Below are positions 53,101 through 62,400 of a stretch of 64,000 nucleotides of DNA, in pieces. The position numbers and the translations under genes were made by a program. Within the stretch, counting starts at the first letter, position 1. Each line of letters opens with the position of its first letter. This stretch comes from Sanderia malayensis. Its lineage: Eukaryota; Cnidaria; Scyphozoa; Semaeostomeae; Pelagiidae. The notes below the pieces were generated by a model. That model did not search any database and was not told the origin of the DNA. It saw nothing but the letters and a program-made list of their open reading frames with translations. Location of the stretch: contig RQOL01000876.1 of NCBI GenBank assembly GCA_013076295.1, positions 2,356,001 through 2,420,000 of the forward strand, in the 5' to 3' direction.

Positions 53101-54428
53101 TACCGAATGTGTAAATAGTTTTAAATATATATTTTGTTACTTCGATTGAGATTGAGCCTACGAATCTATGTGAATCTATGAGCCTGACCAAGTAAAGATT
53201 GAGTTATTTCTTACGAGTAATTCTCGGAACGAGTTGAATCTTTCGGGATCAATTCATGGAGTTCTTATCCTGGCAATTGATGTCAGGAAATATCTAACAG
53301 TGGCTATCCAGTATAAATATTCGTACTTACTTACTTACTTATGCTGTACACAAATCGTAAGTATTCTTTCTCTATTTGTTTAGAATTCAAGGCAAATGGC
53401 TGCAGTGTTCCTGGTAATATGAATGCACCATTCAAAAAGACGTTCACACCAGCTTGCAATGACCACGACTATTGTTATTACCACGTAAGCATTGCTATTA
53501 CCACCACGTAAGCACTTATAAAAATAATAACCCTTTTATGTTGATATTGCCGCCGTGGTGGTAGCAATATTGTATCAAAATAACGACGAGCTTTCTGTGT
53601 AACGGATAAAAACTTCACACACCTCTGAATAAGTCCTGATAATCATTTGCAAGGGTATCGAACTGAGTCCAAGTGTCAAGACATTGATGCTGTGTATAGT
53701 AAATGTATTGCAAATAGCAGCAAGTCTGAACCAATAGCATTACAAGCTCATTGCATCGAATAACGATTATATGAAACAATGGAAGATATACGGTGCTTGA
53801 CAAACTAAATATCGGGTCCCTTGATGTGTGCACTTTACAAGTGAGCACAGGGACTCAAGATGCTACGTCTGACAAACCAATACAGAGCGGATTCCTTGTT
53901 GCCACAAAAAAGCCCATAAATTGAATTGAATTGAACTGTTTCCTATTAGAATTTATCATAGCATCTAATGAACTCATGCAATAATGAAATCAGTACTTGT
54001 TTCTTTCAAGGTACCATTACACCACGACTCCATACTGTATGTTTGTTCATTAAGATCCGATAGAGGAGCACAAATTGACGAGCAGAGTGTGCTATTCCAC
54101 TCTCTTTGCTCACACACAAACACTCTTGCCTTTCTCTTTTATCCTTTTCTCTCTTTTTCTCTTGTCTATGTCTCTTGTCTCGTCTTAATCGTCTTAATCG
54201 TCTTAATCTTCTTAATCGTCTTCACAGAAGAAGCAAACAAGGCGATATTGCGACACGAGATTTCTCCTCAAAATGGTCTTCACGTGCGAGAAGAGAAGGC
54301 TGAAAAACATCAAATCCTCCCGAGCTTCAAAAAAGCGGCCTTCATCTTCCAGACGATTCAAGAATTGTGTAAAATTTGCCAATCTGTATTTCCTTGCAGT
54401 GAGGTTCTTTGGTGGTTGGTATTACTGA
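47190..54428 (+). CDS. Small secreted phospholipase A2-like protein
   Basis: Three exons with closing phases: 47190-47259, 53384-53484 and 54228-54428, about 123 residues. Exon 1 encodes a signal peptide (ISFSGCLIFLLGLILLASC). Exon 2 carries the PLA2 catalytic signature in the form FTPACNDHDYCYY; the His-Asp pair is the active site in the phospholipase A2 superfamily. Exon 3 is basic and Lys/Arg-rich with cysteines, ending in a helix NLYFLAVRFFGGWYY. The layout resembles conodipine-type and other small invertebrate secreted PLA2 proteins; the glycine-rich calcium loop of classical group I/II enzymes is not seen. It may hydrolyse phospholipids in digestion, defence or venom, but activity is not shown by sequence. 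Intron 1 is swollen by the BEL/Pao insertion; without it the intron would be about 670 bases. Confidence 0.75.
47560..47815 (+). repeat. Possible tRNA-derived SINE
   Basis: Contains a Pol III B-box-like GGTTCAAATCC after GGCTTTGGTCC-type sequence, then a body with GAGGTCGGTAAATGAGTCCC followed by a small hairpin (CCCCAGAATTTCTGGGG). Family and edges are not certain. It lies in PLA2-like intron 1, just upstream of the BEL insertion. Confidence 0.35.
47844..48272 (+). repeat. BEL 5' LTR
   Basis: 429 bp, TGTGGGATTT at the start, ATATCTAACA at the end. Includes TATA-like AAATATATATTTTG near the middle. Its small open frame 47856-48122 recurs in the 3' LTR and is not a gene. Confidence 0.97.
48273..48290 (+). 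other. BEL primer-binding site
   Basis: TGGTCCACCGAGCCGGAT directly abuts the 5' LTR. TGG at the start matches the complement of a tRNA CCA tail; the priming tRNA was not identified. Confidence 0.7.
48296..52858 (+). CDS. BEL/Pao Gag-Pol polyprotein with protease region missing
   Basis: 1520 codons, uninterrupted. Order, with rough residues: Gag core (about 120-300, LPKLKLKKFSGEVTQWQSFW), CCHC zinc knuckles (about 370-415, CFVCLRKNHIAKNC and CFNCNGRHHISIC), then directly reverse transcriptase (from about 470; SFYVDDWTCGG catalytic box near 597), RNase H (FGDAS near 795, WTDSKAVLYW), integrase zinc region (VHHGG near 1107, CRKCKK), integrase core (DFAGP near 1177, TDNAKTF near 1236, GGGFYERM near 1280) and C-terminal domain. 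In family members an aspartic protease (DUF1758) plus the RT N-terminus lie between the knuckles and VFDASSK. Here LLQTAQAFVY, the usual protease start, passes within about 20 residues to VFDASSK. An in-frame deletion of a few hundred codons is inferred. The element probably depends on protease from a relative. Confidence 0.93.
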   Translation: MPKKKGGKSLEKNLSIRTGHRKFTEKTIEIAEETVAQSAEVGATTKLKQLKVTLREELEVLKYLDDAVVELTDDDNEIFNDISDAGAFRSKVHETLLKIDESLGVNTANTSQGSSQAPNKVTAVSSILPKLKLKKFSGEVTQWQSFWDSYKSAIHEEKSLNVITKFSYLRDLLEGSAASVIAGLPTTEANYVSAIELLQRRFGDKQVIISGHHDALLRITPLTSSKNIRDLRELYDKVEVHVRGLQSLDVPTSSYGSLLVPVLLSKIPEDVRLLIGREIKDDKWELGRLLNLLRYEVENRERCLGIKAALPTKYESFESKPANVYGNKSSLPTAATLFTESKQTFTPSCTYCRESHSSRQCQVITDKKTRRQILRKQGRCFVCLRKNHIAKNCPSTGKCFNCNGRHHISICEGRQGETQDSTSKVHPSQSNVVTTDAKETGSLYVGTQNSVLLQTAQAFVYQSGSTEKVRARLVFDASSKVSDKLPSLNDCVYIGPAMAPAIVDILLRFRAYSIGLVADIEKAFLNIFVDESQRDLMRFLWVSDVKDNDPSIVVYRYRTVLFGMACSPFCLNATLAFHIRSYYQLNERMAEEMLRSFYVDDWTCGGANEEEIMMKFKEARACLSSGGFNLRKWASNSADIMEKIDEQLKQEEVVNSSDEQSFAKVSVGGLNEIKSSCEHKVLGLNWDLRKDTIVLKLPLLREFALKLLPHLTRRNILRVAGKFFDPLGLITPVIIPVRSLFQELCKEKYDWDSEVSSQDLSFMEKWVASLSMEIMVDRYYLRNMEREVLSTSLHVFGDASQKAYCAVVYLCMETEEGTKVSLVTSKSRLAPLSDLSIPRLELLTSLIAARLVTSVEKALKPVVKVDTVYCWTDSKAVLYWIRANKDYKQFVFNRREEIVKLTRVNSWNHCPGSENPADLGSRGCLATEIAESHLWWQGPGWLKGPSCGYPSVQEDSYAEEIQEECNKEVKVQSRNVTSLLISKDHKLSNIVDYSRFSKLSKLLRVIAYVLKFTKLLKRSCKDLNVSAEDLLEAEHLLLVDIQSDLKKSKDHYSQLVGQFGLFEEDGIVKCKGRLSESCLPSTSKFPILLPREHFVTRLIIEDCHLKVHHGGTRDTLTEVRSKYWIVKGRQLVKKIIYGCRKCKKLHGKSYRVPQAASLPEGRVKGGVAFADIGIDFAGPLFIKVNNGGSQKAYVCLFTCSSSRAVHFEVVPNLSAPAFIRCLKRFIARRGVPLRITTDNAKTFKNANKGLDALFRNCDVQDFVAQRKIIWKFILEKAPWGGGFYERMVQLLKRTLRKILGNAKLDYEELTTVVAEAEGTVNSRPLGFIYSDDLEEPITPSHLVIGRRILSLPYPDELDDEDDDYDATVLEKRARYLRTLLGHFWKRWTDEYLINLREQHSSKEVNEMQQSVKRGDVVIVKDVNLPRGRWKVAVVEELIVSEDKQVRGAVIRLVNTKGTFTRLRRSVQHLYPIEVTANDERGKKLSKFDDIEETEGPRVRPRRVAAMNADLIRKIVDKSID
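52860..52870 (+). other. BEL polypurine tract
   Basis: CAAGGGGGGAG immediately before the 3' LTR, the expected plus-strand primer site. Confidence 0.8.
52871..53299 (+). repeat. BEL 3' LTR
   Basis: Same length and, by eye, same sequence as the 5' LTR. Followed by the right copy of the GTGGC target duplication. Confidence 0.97.
54181..54224. repeat. 9-bp repeat (GTCTTAATC) at intron end
   Basis: Four to five copies of CGTCTTAATC/CTTCTTAATC form the pyrimidine-rich stretch just before the acceptor of PLA2-like exon 3. Confidence 0.8.
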
Positions 54429-54515
54429 AGAGAAACAGCTGAGACTGACACGAATTTTCCATGTAAACTCTGTTATATATTAATGTTTCATAAGATATAG
54501 TTTGCATATTGCATA

Positions 54516-54700
54516 GAGTCAAATTTGCATAGTTCGAACTCGTGAAATTCGAACTCTATCTAGTTCGAACGAAATTCTCTGTCCCTTCAAGGATCACTAA
54601 TGAACCAATTCCTATAAAATTAACCTCCATAATTCGAACTTTTTGTAATTGGAACATTTTAACGCTTCCCCAGGGTGTTCGAATTAGACAGAGTTGACTG
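54516..54700. mobile_element. 185-bp MITE, CAGTCAA family, TA target duplication
   Basis: Right end GACAGAGTTGACTG before TA; left end GAGTCAAATTTGC after TA, with one terminal mismatch. Same length and inner phrases as 31434-31618. It lies downstream of the PLA2-like gene. Confidence 0.8.
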
Positions 54701-55357
54701 TATAGTAGCTACAATGGACTTCCAATATCAAAAACGATTGAGTTTTCGATACAACGTTATCCTGAAAATAAGAAATATTTACGACGGCAGCAAAACCCGG
54801 TCAAAGATTAATTAACGTAACAGCAATAATTAACATATGAAGATGTAAATTCAAGAATGCTATTTTTCGCTGAGCGCGCATATGTTTAATAATATACCGC
54901 TGGAATCGAGTTCGCATTATTTTAGCCCCTGGTGAGTAAAATTTGGATTACATCAATGTGTCTTTTAGAACAAGATATTTTCCAATTCAGACACTTAAAA
55001 AATAACAGAAAAACAAAAAGGTAGCTTAACATCAATGACAGTATGTGATAAACAAGAATAAACTTGGTCACTCAATGACTTCAGACATTAGTACTTATGA
55101 ATCATGAAATCTCTGAACTCTTCAATAAATTTAATTATGTGCACGGTGCAAAGTGGTTGAGGTTGACAAGACCATGAGCCATTCAAGGCTTATTACTCTC
55201 GCATTACACGTGCTATTAAATACTTCGTGTTAGAATACGACTAGACAGAGTAAGAGACGAGCACAACGTTTGAAGTTGCAAGTTTTATTCAGTTAAAAGG
55301 ACCGTGCACTCAGAAGACATTTCTGAACAATAGCAAAGCAAAGAAATCCTGCTGAAA
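54701..55357. other. Intergenic, 5' flank of DSL gene 2
   Basis: No gene. The last 100 bases (ATTTCTGAACAATAGCAAAGC and following) are repeated before DSL gene 3 at about 59430, showing that the tandem duplication includes the 5' UTR and promoter. Confidence 0.5.
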
Positions 55358-57018
55358 ATGTACAACAATAAACTGTTCCTTTTGGTCATCTTTATCCTGG
55401 CATTCTTCATCGAGGTTTGTTGTGTTACATCTTTGTTAAAAACTTGTTGAAAAGGAAGCATGTTCAGAAAGAAATGGATGGCAAACTATACGAAACGGTG
55501 AGAAGTATCCATCTCTATCCCTCGTATCCAGGGTTGGGTTGGTATGACATGTCTCCCAACCCAGGGTTAGTATCATTTATACCATAAACCCTTGAACAAG
55601 CCCCACCTCCAGATAAGCCCCCTTCGAAAGCGGAGGACATTGAATCTGCAACACCACGAAGAGCTGATGATTGATTCAGACAAGGAAAACGATAAATAAA
55701 TCGTTCTTTTATAACAGATGTTGTTCACAAACATTGCTTGTATCTCCTTGCAGTTAAAATAATGAAAAAAATTGTCAAGTTTTAGGAAAATGCAAAGTTG
55801 AATTGAGTCCCCCCCTCAAATAAGACCCACATAAGAGTTCATTTCTGTAAACAAGCCTCCGTCCGGGGCTTGTTCGAGGACTTACGGTAACCCCATTTAT
55901 ACCTTATTTGGTATGACTGGGTTGAAATTCATACAATGCTCTTAAATATTCCAGGAGAAGGTTCTCGATGTTATAATAGTTACCGTGTTATATTTTGATG
56001 TATTGAACTCTCTTATTATAGAATTCGCAGCAGAGTGGAAGGGTTGTTTTGACTTTGAAGTCGTTCTCTGATCCCGGCAGTAAAGACAATAGTTGGGGTA
56101 CTTGTGATGCAGGGTCCTGGGGTAGCGCGTGGAAGTGTGATCCCTACTTCAAAATTTGTTTGACAGACTTTGCTAATCCGACATCACCGAATAATTGTCC
56201 AATTGGCAGTTTTACCAAAAAAAACTTGGGGCAATGTGGTGACAATCACATTTGCAATTGGGATGGATCTCGGATCGCCCAAGAGCAATCCATTAACCTT
56301 CTCGTTTAACACTTGGAAGGTAAGAGATCACCGATAATGAAACCATGAGGAGATTAATCTCGATTTAGATTTAGAATCTGGATTAGGATTAAAATTTAGA
56401 GCTTGATCTGAGTTTAGCTTCGCTTATCCGCATTGAGCAGAAGAAATAAAATCATTCAACCGAATTGAGCAAAAATTAAATACATGCTACTTTAATTTTA
56501 GAAACATCTTGGTATATACATAAAAGCAACTGATTATGATAATAACAGCATTCATGATCTCATTGACAATTACGTGAAATCCTTAGAAATAGTTCCGACG
56601 TTCAATGGCCAAACGGGTACAGACATACAAGTTAGCATGACGGGCAGAGTTAGTACATTAACACTGGCTGTACGGGTTAATTGTGATAGCAATTACTATC
56701 AAAATGATTGCAAAACATTCTGTAGAGCAAGCGATAGCAACCAGTTGGGACATTACAATTGTAGTAATGAAGGCAGGAAGATTTGTTTACAGAATTGGTA
56801 TGGAAACATGTAAAACCTTTTGCAAAGGTTTTAATGATGATATTAATGGTCATTATACGTGTAATACGACAGATGGAAGTAAGATATGTATGAAAGATTG
56901 GTATGGAAGTGAGTGCAAGAAATATGGAAGTAAAATATGCATGAGAGATTGGTATGGACATGAGTGCAAGAAATATTGCCAATGTCACAGATCTCTGTAC
57001 ACCAAAGACGTTAATTAA
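55358..57018 (+). pseudogene. DSL gene 2, broken paralogue of DSL gene 3
   Basis: Exons at 55358-55414 (signal peptide, starting MYNNKLFLLVIF), 56022-56319 and from 56502. Exon 2 is 298 bases against 297 in DSL gene 3: an A run near 56216-56224 has one extra base, which shifts the frame and gives a stop before the exon end. In exon 3, two bases are missing at about 56808 (GGAAACATG against GGAAAGACATG), giving a stop right after WYGN. Beyond this the third frame continues with one DSL repeat, then a partial repeat missing its front half, ending with a stop at 57016-57018. The mucin-like domain of gene 3 is absent. Splice sites remain intact. It was an MNNL/DSL surface or secreted protein. The A-run change could be an assembly error; the second indel makes a pseudogene more likely. 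Confidence 0.85.
55579..55890. mobile_element. MITE with CCGTAAGTCCTCGAACAAG-type ends
   Basis: The left end reads ACCATAAACCCTTGAACAAG and the right end is the inverse of ACCGTAAGTCCTCGAACAAG. It lies in intron 1 of DSL gene 2 and is absent from the matching intron of gene 3. Fragments of the same family occur near 32348-32470 and 45600-45690. Confidence 0.7.
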
Positions 57019-59468
57019 GCAATGTTTTAATGATCCATTGTGTAACTAGAAGACACGAAAAATAGATCAGGAACAAAGAAACCTATAGTGTAGCTAGCAT
57101 AAAAGTATCTTATGAGCTTTCTTTATTTGTTTCATATTTTTTATAATTCTTAATCATGATTATCCACTTTTGTATATTTTTGAAATAAATTTGCTACATC
57201 TAACAGCACTCAGCTCAGTAGAAGCTGTATCAAGCGTCAAGCCCAAGCTAAGGTTTGCTTAAAATTCGAGCCACCGAAGGGGTGAACTTTCAAGAAAGGG
57301 CTAAGAGAAAGGAGACATGAAAATCTTAAATAGCTTCATGGAACAATGCTCGTGTAAAATAACTACAAAATAACTTTTATGAGATTTATGGTGTAATCAA
57401 TCACAACTTCGGTATCATTCACAATATGGTGGAGGCTCAGGCTTAGTCGAAAACCTCGTTTTGAAAGAGGGGCTTAGTAAAGAGGATTAACATGTTCGAC
57501 TGTGACAACATGTACTCTTGTGTGCATAATAAGCGTACCCCCCGCTTATTAATTTTTGAAAATTTTTCCCAGCCCCCTGGAGCTTATTATGACCCCCCGC
57601 TTATTGTTTTTTGGCAATTCAAATTTGTGAATTTCTTGTTTTGCACTGCTTTGTAATAAAAGTGTTGGGTTTTGTATGAAGTTGTGAGCCCGTGACATGG
57701 AAATCTGTTTAAAACATCGAAAAATATGATTTGTTAGTACTGTGCATGATAACCCTCCTGTTTGTTATTCAAGGAGATTCAGACCCCCCGTTTATTTTGA
57801 CCCCCCCCCCCCGCTAATAAGTTTTTTACAATTTATCCCACCCCCCTGCTTATTTTGAACCCCCCGTTTATTATGTACACAAGAGTAGTGTCCGTAATTC
57901 CGTATCAGCGAGAGTCCGTTATAGCGAGAGCTATGTCCGGTCATTTTTTGTGTTTTCAGTCTGGGATTGTATTTGTATCCGTATATCGGGATGCGGGATA
58001 TCCCTTCTATATCGGGGTGTTTGTGAGGCAAGAGTTGACTGCATTGAGGTGAAGAAAAAGCGAACAGCACAAGCCTACAATTGTCAAGAACATTGATTTT
58101 ACGATTCAATAACAATATTGCAGCACATCCCATCTTCCATGCTAAATATTTTGACTAATAGCCACCCTGAAGAAAGTCTGACAAGGATAAAACCGCCTGT
58201 CTGTGTGAATTCTTAAAACATTCACCAGATTAGGGGTGCGTTTGACAGGTCACAGTTTTGTCTCAGCTTTGGCTTGCAAGTGATAAACCTTTGTCATTAA
58301 AAACTTGTCAAGAAATCGGTTGACTTCGTGTTCATTTCCCAATCAACCTATTTCAACAGTTGCCACAGAAATAAGTTAAACCCGAAGCGTTGTTCACTAA
58401 GGTCAGTGTGTGGTGGAAACTTCGATACAAGCAACTAGATTCATAACAATGCTACCAGCTTGAATGGCGGATATAGCAAACAATTCCAGAGGGAGTTTAT
58501 GGGAGCAAGCCCTCTCAGTAAAAACTGTATTTTACTTATTCTGGGACAAACGTTCATAATCCCCAAAAATGTCCGCCTTTGAATGAAAATAGTTCCTGAC
58601 AGCTTCTTGCTTTGCTCTGGCTTGTAAAATGAATTGACAATGGAGGAGAAATGTTTGACGTCATAAATATGATCATACATTGTCTTGCTTTGCTTGCCTT
58701 TCTTACGTCTTGCAAAATCACAAGGTACGACTGCGCTGGTCAGCAAATTATCTCAGTGACATTTGAGATATGTTGAGCCACTGTTGAACTAAGAGTCCAA
58801 GTGTTTGCATGCAACCCAGCAATTCCACGGAATGGAATAAAAGTAGCTATTAAGAATACTTGGCAACAAATACCCAATGCGAAGTGGGCTGAAAGTGGTG
58901 GATGTCGACTTGAAAGGAGGAAATCTTGTATGTACTTGTTGGGATTGGACCAGACTGGCTGACCTGAATTTATCCAGCTCCCATCCAGCTGTCAATATTC
59001 ATAATTCGTCCTAAATACTTCTTAACACGGCAATTCTGTATGGCGGCACTTAAGGGCAAAAGATTTGCTTCAAAGTGCATACTCAAACATTCTATTGTCA
59101 TACTATGACAAGGCCTCGTGGCCCATTCAATGCTCAAATTACACACAGCGTAAGCAAACCATGATGGACTGACCAGGTTTCGACCAATACCAATTCTGCA
59201 AATCAGAGTGGCGCGGTTGTGAATGAAAACTCAGTAACACATCAAAGATCCAGGTAAGCATTTCACATCGACGCTTTGCGAAACTTCAATCGGCTTCTGG
59301 TAGGAATATTATCGTAAAAAATGTTAATTTTCAACCAATATACCACGTCAGAGCGAGAATATAAATGAATGGCACAGGATCTTAAATTTTAAAAGAAAGC
59401 ATAAGAAACAAAGACGAGTAACGGAAGGCATTTATGAACAATAGAAAAGCAAAGAAATCCTGCTGAAA
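57019..59468. other. Intergenic between DSL genes 2 and 3
   Basis: Contains an AATAAA-type signal near 57184, a 371-bp MITE (57515-57885), a further inverted-repeat-like stretch with GAGTTGACTGCA at its right end (57886-58045), and short open frames (58441-58746, 58789-58995, minus) with no domain. No intact gene was seen. The final 60 bases match the 5' flank of DSL gene 2. Confidence 0.55.
57515..57885. mobile_element. 371-bp MITE, CTCTTGTGTGCATAATAA ends, TA target duplication
   Basis: 21-bp inverted termini with two mismatches, flanked by TA. The interior alternates C-homopolymer tracts with CTTATT (ACCCCCCGCTTATT). Non-coding. Confidence 0.85.
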
Positions 59469-62400
59469 ATGTACAACAATAAACTGTTCCTTTTGGTCAT
59501 CTTCATCTTAGCATTCTTCATCAAGGTTTGTTGTTTTATTTCTTTGTTAAAAACTTGTTTAAAAGGAAGCTTGTTCAGATAGAAATCGATGGTAAACTCC
59601 AAAACTGTGAGAAGTATCCATCTCTACCCCTCGTATCCAGGGTTGGGTTGTGTTATAAATGGGGGTTTAAGTCATAAAATGCTTTTAAATATTCTTTTAA
59701 AATACATTTTGACGTGATAAAGAGTTTCGGGGAAATCGTTCGATGTACAAACAATGCACTGTGCATCTATCTTATTGCAATACGAGATGTTAAGCCACCA
59801 CAAGCTGGCCAAAAATGTCGCCCTAATTCTTACCTCATTGTTGGAAGCGTAAGGTAAACCAAACAGAATCAAGTCAATTGAGGTCGCAGACAATGAGCTT
59901 ATGCGGGGCATCAAGAGAATGCCGCTACGTTTACGCATTTCAATATTGCGCAAGAGATTAATTAACAATTATGTTTTGTAAATAAAAACATGCCAGGTTG
60001 AACAAACAACTTTCTTTTCTAGAATTCGCAGCAGAGTGGAAGGGTTGTTTTGACTTTGAAGTCGTTTTCTGATCCCAGTAATAAAGACAATGAAGGGAGC
60101 ACTTGTGATTCAGGGGCCTGGGGTAGCTCAAGGAAGTGTGATCCTTTCTTCAAAATCTGTTTGACAGACTTTGCTAATCCGACATCACCGAATAATTGTC
60201 CAATTGGCAGTTTTACGACAAAAACTTGGGACAATGTGTTGACAATCACGTTTGCTATTGGCACGGATCTCGGATATGGCAAAAGGAATCCATTAACCTT
60301 CTCGTTTAACACTTGGAAGGTAAGAGATCATCGATAATGAAATAATTAGATTAATCTAGATTTAGATTTAGAATCTGGATTAGGTTTAGAAAAAAGCTCG
60401 ATTCTGAATCAACCATGTCTGGATTAGGTTTAGTCAATCTGGATTGAGACTAGAAACCCGAATCCCACTTTGGATGTTTGCAATTCTCGTCGTAGGCAAA
60501 CTATTGTCCATTCTGTTTACTTGTGAATAGAAATTAACTCGAATAAACCACCACAGACTTTGATTAACATGAATCAATCCAAAATAGCAGATAGTAGTTT
60601 CAATTTGAATACTCGTGTCTTTATTAAAATCATTTAACTAAATTGAGCAAAAATCAATTATATACTACCTTAATTTTAGAAACATCTTGGTATATACATA
60701 AAAGCAACTGATGATGACAGTACCAGCGGTGATGATCTCATTGACAATTACGTGAAATCCTTAGAAATAGTTCCGAAGTTTAATGGCCAAACGGGTACAG
60801 ACATACAAGTTAGCATGACGGGCAGAGTTAGTACATTAACACTGGCTGTGCGGGTTAATTGTGATAGCAATTACTATCAAGATGATTGCAAAACATTCTG
60901 TAGAGCAAGCGATAGCAACCAATTGGGACATTACAGTTGTAGTAATGAAGGCAGGAAGATTTGTTTACAGCATTGGTATGGAAAGACATGTAAAACTTTT
61001 TGCAAAGGTTTTAATGATGATATAAACGGTCATTATACGTGTAATACGACAGATGGAAGTAAAATATGCATGAAAGATTGGTATGGAAATGATTGCAAGA
61101 AATATTGCAAAGGATTTAACGATGATATTAATGGTCATTATACGTGTAATACGACAGATGGAAGTAGAATATGCATGAAAGATTGGTATGGAAATGATTG
61201 CAAGAAATATTGCAAAGGATTTAACGATGATATTAATGGTCATTATACGTGTAATACGACAGATGGAAGTAAAATATGCATGCAAAATCGGTATGGAAAT
61301 CAGTGCAAGAAATATTGCAAGGCTGACGTCATAAGATACGAGTGCAATCAAACGACAGGTTCAAAAGTATGCATCAAACACTGGTATGGTTTGAACTGCA
61401 GTGTACATTGCAATGATGAATACAGTAGTGGCATTATAAAGCATTACAATTGCAGTGGCACTGGTGAGAAGATTTGCCATTCAGGCTGGAGAGGGGAGAA
61501 CTGTACAATTATGGATGTCGTGTCTTCACTTGTGACGACAATGCTTAGCTCTACTATGTTCCAAACAAGCTATCTCTCAACTACGTTATTTTTCATACAA
61601 TCATCCTCACATGTGCGGCCTAATTATGTGTCTACATATTTAAAGTCTCCTGTAGCAACAAGTTTATTTTCTCCGACGCTTCAGTCGTATGATGCATCCA
61701 GCATCACCAGCTTTAGTCGTATGATGTCTACTGCAAAGCAACAATCGATTCGGCCAAATAATTCGATGTCTACAGTGTCTGCAACTACAAGTAATTCGAT
61801 GTCTACAGTGTCTACGACTGCATCAGTTTATGTAGCATCCAGGCATTCTCTTTCAAGCGCTATGAGTAGCTCAATGTCCACAAAACAACCATCCAGTGGA
61901 ACCAACAACATCATATCCACAAGTTTACCATCAACTTCAATATCCACGTTTATGTCTGTAAAGCCACCAACAAGAACGACCACTAGCTTACTGTGTACGG
62001 GTCTACAGGTAACTCCAATTTCTACGCCTATTTCTTCACAACAACAATCCAGTAGAACCATTAGCACAGTGTCTACAAGTCTTCAATCATCTCCGATCTT
62101 TACATTTACAAGCCTTCAATCATCTTCAATTTCAACGCCTATATCTTCAAAACAGCAATCAAGTAGAACCACTAACACAGTACCTACAAGTATTCAATCA
62201 TCTTCAATTTCAACGTCTATGCCTTCAAAACAACAATCAAGTAGAACCACTAGCACAGTGTCTACAAGTATTAAATCACCTTCAATTTCCACGCCTATTT
62301 TTTCAAAACTACAGTCAAGTAGAACCACTAACACAGTACCTACAAGTATTCAATCATCTTCAATTTCAACGTCTATGCCTTCAAAACAACAATCAAGTAG

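Larger units (their letters stand above)
47844..53299 (+). mobile_element. BEL/Pao LTR retrotransposon, young insertion
   Basis: Two LTRs of 429 bp each (47844-48272 and 52871-53299), beginning TG and ending CA, with no difference noticed by eye. A 5-bp target duplication GTGGC lies at 47839-47843 and 53300-53304, as expected for this superfamily. A primer-binding site starts right after the 5' LTR, and a purine tract (AAGGGGGGAG) lies just before the 3' LTR. One ORF of 1520 codons fills the interior. The near-identity of the LTRs implies recent insertion. It is in intron 1 of the PLA2-like gene, sense orientation. Confidence 0.97.

Noticed and set aside
59672..59968. 98-codon minus-strand frame in DSL gene 3 intron 1
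   Set aside because: Ends with a CxxC ... ETLYHV pattern that recalls the zinc tail of some LINE ORFs, but it is too short and degraded to assign; kept only as a possible fragment.
60965..61351. 128-codon minus-strand frame with hydrophobic repeats
   Set aside because: Antisense of the 105-bp DSL repeats; the repeat period keeps it open.
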